Positions 5,469-11,310 are shown, counted from the stretch's first letter. The stretch is DNA of 16,750 bases from Candidatus Parvarchaeota archaeon (GCA_016866895.1 VGKX01000008.1:1-16750), one strand, 5' to 3'. A program made the numbers and translations. The notes: generated by a model not told the origin, from the sequence alone.

Positions 5469-5948
5469 GTGTTATTGGCTGGTGATTTATTGGATGAAGA
5501 TATTTCAAAGGAACAGGTGCTTTTCCTGGCAAAATACAAGGATTGGGTGACTGTCAAGAAAATGACAATTGATGCTACCACCACTCCACAGGAAGTTGCC
5601 GGAGGCCTTGCCGGAATTAACGCCACCATGATTCGCAAGGCATATGACTTTGTTGGTGTGAATAAGGAGGCAATAGATGCATACGCGCAGGTTGTTTGCA
5701 AAGGCAAGCGCAAGGGATTTGCAGGCCTGGCAGAGGCACTCCAGTCAATCAGGCCAGGCGAGCTTAAGGCCGAATTATTAAAATCGTGCAAGGAGGAAAA
5801 ATTTCTGCCATTTGCCGAGAGCTATTTCCTCCGCTGCGTACTTGTTGCCCTTGGCATGAAGACAGAGGTTGGCACAGATGACCTGACAAAGGTTTTCCCA
5901 GAACTTAAGTTTCCAAAACCGCGTGGAAATTTCGGGAAGAAAAAATAA
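5469..5948 (+). CDS. Unknown 159-aa basic protein
   Basis: I do not recognise this protein. It is soluble, mostly alpha-helical by appearance, with no signal peptide or membrane segment. Residues 1-30 are acidic, the middle is Ala/Lys-rich, Cys77, Cys107 and Cys119 are isolated, and the tail (about 145-159) is basic with Lys-Pro-Arg-Gly-Asn and a final Lys triplet, which could touch RNA or the ribosome. GTG 5469 is the likely start because TAG closes the frame at 5436-5438. It lies between the tRNA-Thr locus and the aEF1A gene and ends about 240 bp before the latter, so a translation-related role is only a guess from position. Confidence 0.65.
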   Translation: MLLAGDLLDEDISKEQVLFLAKYKDWVTVKKMTIDATTTPQEVAGGLAGINATMIRKAYDFVGVNKEAIDAYAQVVCKGKRKGFAGLAEALQSIRPGELKAELLKSCKEEKFLPFAESYFLRCVLVALGMKTEVGTDDLTKVFPELKFPKPRGNFGKKK

Positions 5949-5999
5949 TTGGGAGCAAGGATTGGGGGAAATGCCGGAAATAGCAAGCCCGACGAAACG

Positions 6000-6008
6000 T
6001 TTAAAAAT
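6000..6008 (+). promoter_or_regulatory. TATA box upstream of aEF1A
   Basis: GTTTAAAAA is a good archaeal TATA core and gives a start near 6028. It is one of three candidate promoters before aEF1A; from here the leader would be about 160 nt and would include a 15-codon frame at 6024-6071. Confidence 0.4.
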
Positions 6009-6093
6009 CAATATATGCTAATAATGTGTGCTTCTTTGTGCAGTCAAGTAAGTTTGGTTGCAAATGCTTAGAAGCGGTAATACAGTTGCAGTA

Positions 6094-6138
6094 TTTTAAT
6101 GCCTTGAAAGACACAGTTAGGTTTTAATACCTTGAAAG
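6094..6138 (+). promoter_or_regulatory. Tandem 17-bp repeat with TATA-like cores before aEF1A
   Basis: TTTTAATGCCTTGAAAG (6094-6110) and TTTTAATACCTTGAAAG (6122-6138) differ at one base and are 28 bp apart. Each contains a TATA-like TTTTAAT, so they may be duplicated promoters or a pair of regulator sites. The second would start transcription around 6150, just before the aEF1A Shine-Dalgarno. Confidence 0.45.
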
Positions 6139-6187
6139 CCTTAAGAACTGGCAAACAATTAGAATGAGTGATGCGGGAGGTAATGAA

Positions 6188-7459
6188 ATGGCACAAAAAG
6201 AACACTTGAACCTGATTTTTATCGGCCACGTTGACCATGGCAAATCCACAACAGTGGGACGCGTTTTGTACGAAACCGGAGCGCTTTCCGAGCAGCAGCT
6301 TCGAAAGCTCAAGGAAGAGGCAGAAAAAGTCGGCAAGGCAACCTTCGAGTTTGCCTTCACAATGGACACACTTAAAGAGGAAAGGGAGAGAGGTGTCACA
6401 ATCGACTTGTCCCACAAGGAATTTGAGACACAGAAGTACTACTTTACAATCATAGACGCGCCTGGCCACAGGGACTTTGTCAAGAACATGATTACAGGAG
6501 CTTCACAGGCAGACGCAGCAGTGCTTGTCTGTTCTGCAAAGGAAGGTGTCCAGCCGCAGACAAAGGAGCATGCCTTTTTGGCAAAGGTGCTAGGCATCCA
6601 GCAGCTAATTGTCGGAATTAACAAGATGGACGCAGTGAATTTTGACAGGATGAAGTATGAAGAGACAAAAATGGCAATGAGCAACCTGCTGAAAAACATC
6701 GGCTACAAGGTTGACACAATCCCATTTATCCCGATATCCGGGTACACTGGAGCAAACCTCAAGGCAAACGTGCCTGACATGAACTGGTACTCCGGCCCGA
6801 CCCTTTTGGCGGCATTTGACAATCTCACAGTGCCGGCAAAGCCAGTTGACAAGGCTTTGAGGCTTCCAATCCAGGATGTTTTCACAATCACGGGCCACGG
6901 CACGGTTCCAGTGGGGCGTGTTGAGACGGGAATTTTGAAACTCAACGAAAAGGTCGTATTCATGCCAAGTGGCGCAAGCTCGGAAGTCAAAAAAATAGAG
7001 ATGCACCACAAGGAAATGACTCAGGCAGTGCCTGGCGACAATGTCGGCTTCAATGTGAAGAGCATTGACAAGAAGGATGTGAAGAGGGGCGATGTCGTAG
7101 GACCTGCCTCAAACCCGCCAACAGTAGCTTCTGAATTCACTGCACAGGTAGTGGTGCTTGAGCACCCGACTGCAATAGCCAAGGGCTACACGCCAGTATT
7201 CCACATCCACACGGCGCAAATTGCCTGCACTGTCACGGAGATACTTGAAAAGAAGGACCCCAAGACAGGCCAGACGCAGCAAAAAAACCCTGACTTTATC
7301 AAGACAGGAGATGTTGCAATCATCAAGGTCAAGCCCTTGAGGCCTGTTTGTATTGAAAAGTTCCAGGCATTCCCGCCCCTTGGCAGATTTGCAATAAGGG
7401 ACATGGGCCAGACTGTTGCAGCAGGAGTCGTGCTTGAAGTGACTCCAAAGACAGCATGA
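6188..7459 (+). CDS. tuf: Translation elongation factor 1-alpha (aEF1A)
   Basis: This 423-residue GTPase carries aminoacyl-tRNA to the ribosomal A site. Domain 1 shows G1 Gly-His-Val-Asp-His-Gly-Lys-Ser (about residues 13-20), the Arg-Gly-Val-Thr-Ile switch I, G3 Asp-Ala-Pro-Gly-His near 90, G4 Asn-Lys-Met-Asp near 146, and Ser-Gly-Tyr in G5. Domains 2 and 3 follow, with the conserved Gly-His-Gly-Thr-Val-Pro-Val-Gly-Arg-Val-Glu-Thr-Gly and the C-terminal Arg-Asp-Met-Gly-Gln-Thr-Val-Ala. I choose ATG 6188 over ATG 6164 because GGGAGGT (6176-6182) sits five bases before it and archaeal homologues begin close to this point. S10 follows 53 bp downstream, the usual archaeal pairing. Confidence 0.97.
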   Translation: MAQKEHLNLIFIGHVDHGKSTTVGRVLYETGALSEQQLRKLKEEAEKVGKATFEFAFTMDTLKEERERGVTIDLSHKEFETQKYYFTIIDAPGHRDFVKNMITGASQADAAVLVCSAKEGVQPQTKEHAFLAKVLGIQQLIVGINKMDAVNFDRMKYEETKMAMSNLLKNIGYKVDTIPFIPISGYTGANLKANVPDMNWYSGPTLLAAFDNLTVPAKPVDKALRLPIQDVFTITGHGTVPVGRVETGILKLNEKVVFMPSGASSEVKKIEMHHKEMTQAVPGDNVGFNVKSIDKKDVKRGDVVGPASNPPTVASEFTAQVVVLEHPTAIAKGYTPVFHIHTAQIACTVTEILEKKDPKTGQTQQKNPDFIKTGDVAIIKVKPLRPVCIEKFQAFPPLGRFAIRDMGQTVAAGVVLEVTPKTA

Positions 7460-7484
7460 AGGCACAGTACTGCCTTCATTTTTT
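7456..7484 (+). terminator. Perfect hairpin plus T-run between aEF1A and S10
   Basis: ATGAAGGCA (7456-7464) and TGCCTTCAT (7471-7479) pair over 9 bp around a 6-nt loop, and T7479-7484 follows. The 5' arm includes the aEF1A stop TGA (7457-7459). The shape is like a bacterial intrinsic terminator and may end or attenuate the aEF1A mRNA before S10. Confidence 0.6.
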
Positions 7485-7490
7485 AATATA
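7481..7490 (+). promoter_or_regulatory. TATA box for S10 (leaderless start)
   Basis: TTTTAATATA is centred about 27 bp before ATG 7513, the spacing for a leaderless archaeal mRNA. It overlaps the T-run of the preceding hairpin, so termination of one unit and initiation of the next share the same bases. Confidence 0.5.
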
Positions 7491-7512
7491 TTAGACATTT
7501 GAGATTGATTTG

Positions 7513-7818
7513 ATGGGAAAAGCACGAATAAAACTTATTGGAAAAGACCCCCGCGAGCTTGACGAGGTTTGCAACCAGATAAGGACGATTGCACAGACTA
7601 CCGGCGTGGAGCTTAAGGGGCCGATACCCCTTCCAACGCGCAGGCTGAAAGTTGCAACAAGAAGGACGCCATGTGGCGACGGCTCTGACACGTACGAGCA
7701 CTGGGAGATGCGCATACACAAGCGCATAATTGACGTTGCAGGCGACGAGCGCACCTTGCGCCAAATCATGCGCGTGCGTGTTCCTGACGACGTGCATGTG
7801 AAGATAAGTTTGGAATAG
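7513..7818 (+). CDS. rps10: 30S ribosomal protein S10
   Basis: This 101-residue protein matches archaeal S10 (uS10) over its whole length. It has the N-terminal beta strand Ala-Arg-Ile-Lys-Leu, the Ile-Pro-Leu-Pro-Thr-Arg segment (about 38-44) of the long loop that reaches into the small-subunit head, His-Trp-Glu-Met-Arg in the middle and the C-terminal Val-Pro-Asp-Asp-Val-His-Val. ATG 7513 is used; the TTG just before it adds one residue. No Shine-Dalgarno is evident, which fits leaderless translation from the TATA box at 7481-7490. T-rich DNA follows the stop. Confidence 0.96.
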   Translation: MGKARIKLIGKDPRELDEVCNQIRTIAQTTGVELKGPIPLPTRRLKVATRRTPCGDGSDTYEHWEMRIHKRIIDVAGDERTLRQIMRVRVPDDVHVKISLE

Positions 7819-7830
7819 ATAATTCTCTGC

Positions 7831-7856
7831 TTTTCTCATTTTTATTCGCAGTTTTT
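7831..7856 (+). terminator. T-rich terminator after S10
   Basis: Three T-runs of four to five bases lie within 26 nt, starting 12 nt after the S10 stop. Archaeal RNA polymerase ends transcription at such oligo-T tracts without needing a hairpin. Confidence 0.45.
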
Positions 7857-7904
7857 ACGGCAAGATGCGGCCCTTTGCTTTGCAATCCCACCTGCTTATT
7901 ATTC

Positions 7905-7942
7905 TTTTTATCCCAAGCTTAGACTATGCCATCGCCAGTCTA
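7905..7942 (+). promoter_or_regulatory. TATA box and palindromic operator candidate for the Lrp gene
   Basis: TTTTTATC (7905-7912) predicts a start near 7931-7935. Overlapping that point, TAGACT (7920-7925) and AGTCTA (7937-7942) form a perfect inverted repeat with an 11-bp centre. Lrp/AsnC proteins often bind such palindromes beside their own promoter, so autoregulation is a reasonable inference. Confidence 0.4.
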
Positions 7943-7979
7943 TGACTCCCTCAACAAGGAATGGAAAGGAACATGAAAA

Positions 7980-8750
7980 GTGCTTCTTGGTGAAGAGGTC
8001 GGCAAGCTTGAGGGGCAGTGGGACTATACTGTGCGCTTCACGCTTTCAGATGAGATTGAGCTTGCATGCGAGCTTGAGGAGTTGAGAAACAGGTTTGGGG
8101 CTTGCATTAAGGCAAAAAACATTGCCATATCCGCATTTCAGGCTTATTTGCCTGCAACTCACATCACAGGAACAGAGCGAAAACAGATATCCGCAGTGAT
8201 AAATAACAGCACACCGGCAAGTGAAGGCGGAGGTTCAAAAGGGAAAATTAGAAAAATCCCAAGCCATACAGGCAATGCGGGGCGGGAAAACCTGGAAGAT
8301 GGAAAGCTGGACAAATCTGACCGAATAATTCTGGCTGCTCTTTTTGAGAATGCGCGGGCAAAAACAACAGATATTGCAAACGACACCGGGCTTTCAGCCG
8401 ATGCGGTTTTGTACCGGATGAAAGCGTTGAAGAGAAAAGGCATAATCTCAGGTTATGGCTGCTGGTTTGACAGGCGCAAGCTGGGATTTGGAAATTATAA
8501 AATATTATTATGGCTTCAAAAATCGGATAGGCAGGAGGAAGGGCGGCTGTTCAATTATCTAGCAACGCACCCAAACGCGGTTTTTTTGACAAAAGTGCTT
8601 GGAGACTGGGATGTGGAAGTGGATTTTGATGCCAAAGACCCGCAGCATTTGCACGATATGATCAAGGCACTAAGAAGCAGATTTGACAATATAATAAGCG
8701 AACATGCCACACTCACAATCCTGCTGCGGATTGAGGAACAGACGCGCTAA
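7980..8750 (+). CDS. Lrp/AsnC-family transcription regulator with extra N-terminal half-domain
   Basis: This 256-residue protein has a complete Lrp/AsnC module in its second half. A winged helix-turn-helix at about residues 110-155 (Leu-Asp-Lys-Ser-Asp-Arg-Ile-Ile to Lys-Gly-Ile-Ile-Ser-Gly-Tyr) is followed by a RAM ligand and oligomer domain at 160-252 with Gly-Asp-Trp-Asp-Val-Glu-Val. Residues 9-55 resemble only the last half of another RAM domain (Gly-Gln-Trp-Asp-Tyr-Thr-Val-Arg), then an unstructured Ser/Gly linker to about 105. This suggests loss of the first DNA-binding domain from a tandem Lrp protein. GTG 7980 is the start because TGA lies at 7974-7976. GGAAAGGA (7963-7970) is the Shine-Dalgarno. 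A single C-terminal regulator function is likely; the effector is unknown. Confidence 0.85.
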   Translation: MLLGEEVGKLEGQWDYTVRFTLSDEIELACELEELRNRFGACIKAKNIAISAFQAYLPATHITGTERKQISAVINNSTPASEGGGSKGKIRKIPSHTGNAGRENLEDGKLDKSDRIILAALFENARAKTTDIANDTGLSADAVLYRMKALKRKGIISGYGCWFDRRKLGFGNYKILLWLQKSDRQEEGRLFNYLATHPNAVFLTKVLGDWDVEVDFDAKDPQHLHDMIKALRSRFDNIISEHATLTILLRIEEQTR

Positions 8751-8792
8751 ATGAAAGCGAAAGCAATGCGAATGTCAGAATAATAAAGGCAA

Positions 8793-8815
8793 TAAAAAAA
8801 GTTTTTGATTTTTTC
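8793..8815 (+). terminator. T-rich terminator after the Lrp gene
   Basis: An A7 tract followed by TTTTTGATTTTTT (8802-8814) lies about 45 bp after the stop. The A and T tracts can pair weakly and the T-run should end transcription. Confidence 0.45.
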
Positions 8816-8827
8816 GCACAAGCCAAA

Positions 8828-8986
8828 ATGACCACCCCTGAATCTTGCTTGAAACTGCAGGAAAATTATGCCCTTAAAGGTATATTAGCATTAGCATTTG
8901 GCATATCCCTGGATATTGGCGCTTTCCAAATTGTTTTCCTGATTTATTGTCGTGTCAGAGTCAAGTCACGTCATCGCAGGGCGTGA
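8828..8986 (+). CDS. Possible 52-aa small membrane protein
   Basis: ATG 8828 opens a 52-codon frame. Its middle is hydrophobic enough for one membrane helix (about residues 17-41), and the last dozen residues are Arg/Lys/His-rich, a credible small single-span protein. There is no convincing Shine-Dalgarno or matched TATA box, the frame runs into the AGGGC/GCCCT hairpin, and the family is not recognised. It may be noncoding. Confidence 0.25.
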   Translation: MTTPESCLKLQENYALKGILALAFGISLDIGAFQIVFLIYCRVRVKSRHRRA

Positions 8987-8992
8987 AGCCCT
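8978..8992 (+). other. AGGGC/GCCCT hairpin
   Basis: A perfect 5-bp stem with GTGAA loop lies upstream of the TATA box of the structured-RNA candidate. The sequence TCAGAGTC occurs on both sides (8955-8962 and 8992-8999). It could be the end of the small upstream ORF transcript. Confidence 0.3.
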
Positions 8993-9018
8993 CAGAGTCG
9001 TACTTCTCATCATCCGAA

Positions 9019-9028
9019 TTAATTTATC
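9019..9028 (+). promoter_or_regulatory. TATA box for the structured-RNA candidate
   Basis: TTAATTTATC is centred about 23 bp before 9047, where the first hairpin begins. No protein start follows at the right distance, which supports an RNA gene. Confidence 0.4.
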
Positions 9029-9046
9029 CCAGAAGAGCTATTAATA

Positions 9047-9207
9047 GAGTTGTTGCGCTATTCTGACAACTCAAAAATGCCGAGGTCCGTGTCGCTAAAG
9101 CGACAAGTCCACTCAAATGCTGCTGCATTTGGCTGTCAGCTTGCCTGTAAGAGGGCAAGTCCCCCCAAGTGCTTTTCGCACTTGGCGGTGGCAGTGCCTG
9201 CCAACTC
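9047..9207 (+). ncRNA. Candidate structured RNA of unknown class (run of perfect hairpins)
   Basis: Six stems follow one another almost without gaps: GAGTTGT/ACAACTC (9047-9072), TGTCGC-taaa-GCGACA (9090-9105), CAAATGC-tgct-GCATTTG (9114-9131), CTTGCC/GGCAAG (9140-9159), CCAAGTGC-ttttc-GCACTTGG (9165-9185) and GGCAG-tgc-CTGCC (9190-9202). The 5' GAGTTG can instead pair with CAACTC at 9202-9207, closing the whole unit into a multi-branched RNA. No long frame with coding character exists here. I looked for RNase P, SRP and H/ACA hallmarks and did not find convincing ones. It lies just before tRNA-Ser, whose own TATA box starts at 9215. The class and role are unknown. Confidence 0.55.
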
Positions 9208-9214
9208 CAATATC

Positions 9215-9222
9215 TTTTATAA
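9215..9222 (+). promoter_or_regulatory. TATA box for tRNA-Ser
   Basis: TTTTATAA is centred about 28 bp before the first base of tRNA-Ser, the normal distance for an archaeal tRNA promoter. Confidence 0.6.
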
Positions 9223-9246
9223 TCTCAGTGTCTTATCTTTCTCAAA

Positions 9247-9389
9247 GCCGAGTTGGCAGAACCTGGTAATGCGCCAGACTTGAGATCCCGGAAACGGAAG
9301 CAATTGTGCGCATGAAGCTGCAAATCAGCTGTTGCACGCGAAATCTGGTGCCCTTTACGGGCTTAGGAGTTCAAATCTCCTACTCGGCG
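9247..9389 (+). tRNA. tRNA-Ser(TGA), intron-containing
   Basis: Acceptor GCCGAGT/ACTCGGC, anticodon stem CCAGA/TCTGG, a long variable arm with GCCC/GGGC and T arm AGGAG-TTCAAAT-CTCCT make a class II cloverleaf. The discriminator is G9389, as required for Ser. Anticodon UGA decodes UCA. A 58-nt intron at 37/38 (9285-9342) is assumed. ATC occurs at both junctions, so the boundary could shift by up to three bases. CUUG against CGCG leaves a U-C mismatch in the central helix, so the splice motif is poor compared with the tRNA-Gln intron. Confidence 0.88.
9285..9342 (+). other. tRNA-Ser intron
   Basis: This 58-nt intron folds through GTGC (9306-9309) with GCAC (9334-9337) and an inner AGCTG-caaat-CAGCT stem. 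It lacks the A-rich motif of the other two introns. The exact ends are ambiguous because ATC is present at both exon-intron junctions. Confidence 0.65.
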
Positions 9390-9420
9390 AACCCCTTTTT
9401 CTTGGAAGAAAAAGCGGTTC
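9389..9420 (+). other. Long hairpin directly after tRNA-Ser
   Basis: GAACC (9389-9393) pairs with GGTTC (9416-9420) and CTTTTTCTT (9395-9403) with AAGAAAAAG (9406-9414), with one C-C mismatch between. The stem starts at the discriminator base, so it may guide 3' processing, and its T5 run may help end the transcript. Confidence 0.5.
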
Positions 9421-9447
9421 ATCGGAAAAAGAACCTAATGTAAGAGG

Positions 9448-9502
9448 TCACAAGGTGAAGCGTTCCCTTAACTGAAGCCAAGGGCATGGTTGTACCTTGT
9501 GA
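9448..9502 (+). other. Cloverleaf-like inverted repeat TCACAAGGT/ACCTTGTGA
   Basis: A perfect 9-bp stem (9448-9456 with 9494-9502) encloses a second stem CCCTT/AAGGG (9465-9484). It overlaps the minus-strand coding relic. It may be an element end, a regulator site or a small RNA. Confidence 0.35.
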
Positions 9503-9644
9503 GTAAATACTCCAGCTCCCTCCCTGCTTTTTCCTTGATTTTCTGATTCCCCAGATATTTCTTGATTTCACCTTCACCTCCTTAACTGAAACCCAACTGC
9601 CCATACCAGCTGCATAGGGCAAACTTGGAAATACTGAACTTCAT
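9468..9644 (-). pseudogene. Degenerate coding relic, two short frames
   Basis: On the minus strand 9644-9582 encodes 20 residues and 9581-9468 encodes 37 protein-like residues rich in Lys, Glu and Leu without any start codon. The latter is preceded by a TAA and a GGAGGT. Both frames end in the same Leu-Gly-Phe-Ser-stop, encoded by nearly identical DNA (CCTTAACTGAA on the plus strand at 9466 and 9580). Joining the Met-Gly-Ser-Trp frame just upstream to the second frame by a one-base shift would give a continuous helical protein. A decayed and partly duplicated small gene is the best reading, but the family is not recognised. Confidence 0.3.
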
Positions 9645-9725
9645 ATCACACGGATTAACCTGACATTTGTAGACCTGGGATTTGCAGGTTTTCGTCAATC
9701 CCAAAACGCGTGTTATTATATATTT

Positions 9726-11237
9726 ATGTCACGGAAGTTTTTTGTGGGAAGCGGAGATAACGGAATGGGCGGCAACATGCTGCCCCTTGTTGAAGAGGTT
9801 TTGGGCAAGGGCTTTGAAAATATGTCAGGCCTTGGCCACCACATGCTTGACCTTTACAGGCAGAGGGAAGAGGGCGCCTTTGCAAAAGTCCTTGAAAACG
9901 ACTTGTTTGTCCATGACAGTCTCACAGGCCTGATTTTTGTCGCAGAGGCAGGGCCAAACTCCATAATGCCGTATCAGGCGATAATGTCAAAAATCGGCGC
10001 AGGCTCCATAGTTGAGGTTTTGTCGCAAGGCGCAAACTATGCAGAGGGCTGGTTTGAAGGCATGAAGATTGTAAGGGGCAGCAACGGGGCTTTGTACATT
10101 GCCCATCCGGATGACAACTGGGACAGGATGCGCCAGGGGGCTGCATCAAACATGTGCCCTTTTGACTATTCAAACGAGAAGCTCACTTATCTTTCCCTTG
10201 CAACCGCGATTATGCAGGGGTACGCAAGTAGTTGGCCAAAAGTAAAGAAGAAGGATGGCACACTTGCAGATGCATCAATACTTTATGTCAGGCCATTGTA
10301 TATCAGGGCACTTAACACCGGGATAGGAGTTGGAGGCGACCACCAGTTCACACTTGTGATAGCAGTCATACCAATGACAACCTATTTTGACAGCACCAAA
10401 GCAGATTCAGGAGTGAACATCTACGGGCACTTTTCAAACATCACACCTGCGTTTGCAAACTCCGAAGAATCAAGCAAGCACCTTTCAAACTATCCTTATG
10501 CGGGAAGGTTGCGGCGCGGGGCTGCAGGAATACCCGATACAGCCGAGACTGTTGTCATACTCAAAGATAGCGGAATGGTGAAGGAAGGCTCATCCGACAC
10601 GGTGGCGATAATCAAGGGCGACAAGATAATATGCCCCCCTCTTTCCACAGGAAGGCTTAACGCAATAACCATCAGGCTTGTGGAGGCCATAGCCGGGCAG
10701 CTTGGTTTTAGCGTTGTATATGAAGATGTTAAAGTCCCAAACCTGATAGGATGCGACGGGGTGCTATTGTTTGGAAACGCAGTCAACCTGCTTGGGGTGC
10801 AAAAAGTTTATCTGCCAGAAAGCGAGCTTAAGGGTGTTGAAGTGTCAAAAGCGCACAGAAGCTGCACCTATGACGTATTTGGAAGGCCGACACTGCTTCG
10901 CGAGTATGAATTTGGCACGCTTCAGACAGAAATATTCAACAAGCTGAAAAAGGCATTCTCGAACGTTTACACTGAAAACCCGTTTGGAAAGTATTCAGTT
11001 TCAACTGAGGACATATTTGACGCAAAACACATTGGGCACCTTGAGCACATTGGAAACATGCTTAAGGCATGCCAAAGCCCACTTGTCAGCATGAATATAG
11101 CGCCCGGCATGGCCAGGGACGGGGCATTGCTGACACTTGACAGGCGGTTTTACCCGACAGTCGGGGCAAGGAGGCCTGACACAAGCTGGTCTTCAGGCTT
11201 GCAAAAAAGGCCGGTTGCGCAAAAAATCCTTGCCTAG
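9726..11237 (+). CDS. Class IV PLP aminotransferase, branched-chain type, with extensions
   Basis: This 503-residue protein has the fold-type IV aminotransferase core at about residues 95-405. Phe-Glu-Gly-Met-Lys (110-114) and Asn-Trp-Asp-Arg-Met (131-135) match the N-terminal lobe of branched-chain aminotransferases. Lys251 in Lys-His-Leu-Ser-Asn-Tyr is the expected PLP Schiff-base lysine. Val-Lys-Glu-Gly-Ser-Ser (285-290) supplies the cofactor Glu. It should transfer amino groups between Val/Leu/Ile-type acids and 2-oxoglutarate. The usual phosphate-binding Thr-Gly-Thr segment reads Phe-Gly-Asn-Ala-Val (349-353). About 90 extra residues precede the core and about 100 follow it, against a usual length of 300-370. 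ATG 9726 lies just after an AT-rich TATA-like stretch. No biosynthesis genes are adjacent. Confidence 0.78.
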   Translation: MSRKFFVGSGDNGMGGNMLPLVEEVLGKGFENMSGLGHHMLDLYRQREEGAFAKVLENDLFVHDSLTGLIFVAEAGPNSIMPYQAIMSKIGAGSIVEVLSQGANYAEGWFEGMKIVRGSNGALYIAHPDDNWDRMRQGAASNMCPFDYSNEKLTYLSLATAIMQGYASSWPKVKKKDGTLADASILYVRPLYIRALNTGIGVGGDHQFTLVIAVIPMTTYFDSTKADSGVNIYGHFSNITPAFANSEESSKHLSNYPYAGRLRRGAAGIPDTAETVVILKDSGMVKEGSSDTVAIIKGDKIICPPLSTGRLNAITIRLVEAIAGQLGFSVVYEDVKVPNLIGCDGVLLFGNAVNLLGVQKVYLPESELKGVEVSKAHRSCTYDVFGRPTLLREYEFGTLQTEIFNKLKKAFSNVYTENPFGKYSVSTEDIFDAKHIGHLEHIGNMLKACQSPLVSMNIAPGMARDGALLTLDRRFYPTVGARRPDTSWSSGLQKRPVAQKILA

Positions 11238-11310
11238 AGTGGATCACAGGGAATTTCCAGCATTGGCTGCAAATCCAGGATAAAGTCTGCTTCCGTTTTC
11301 CCTCAAAAAG

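Noticed and set aside
5325..6145. Shared 14-mer TTGAAAGCCTTAAG at 5325 and 6132 as a mobile repeat
   Set aside because: One 14-bp match in 16.7 kb is close to chance expectation and the flanks differ, so it is only mentioned under the aEF1A promoter repeats.
6164..6187. Earlier ATG for aEF1A giving eight extra residues
   Set aside because: GGGAGGT lies after this ATG and at proper distance to ATG 6188; homologues begin near the latter.
9047..9207. Assignment of the hairpin run as RNase P or SRP RNA
   Set aside because: The conserved core sequences of either RNA (CR-I/CR-V type segments, or the GNAR-loop helix 8) were not seen, so no family name is given.
9050..9283. 77-aa plus-strand frame across the hairpin run and into tRNA-Ser
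   Set aside because: It reads through perfect stem-loops and the tRNA gene; there is no ribosome site and the sequence is explained by RNA structure.
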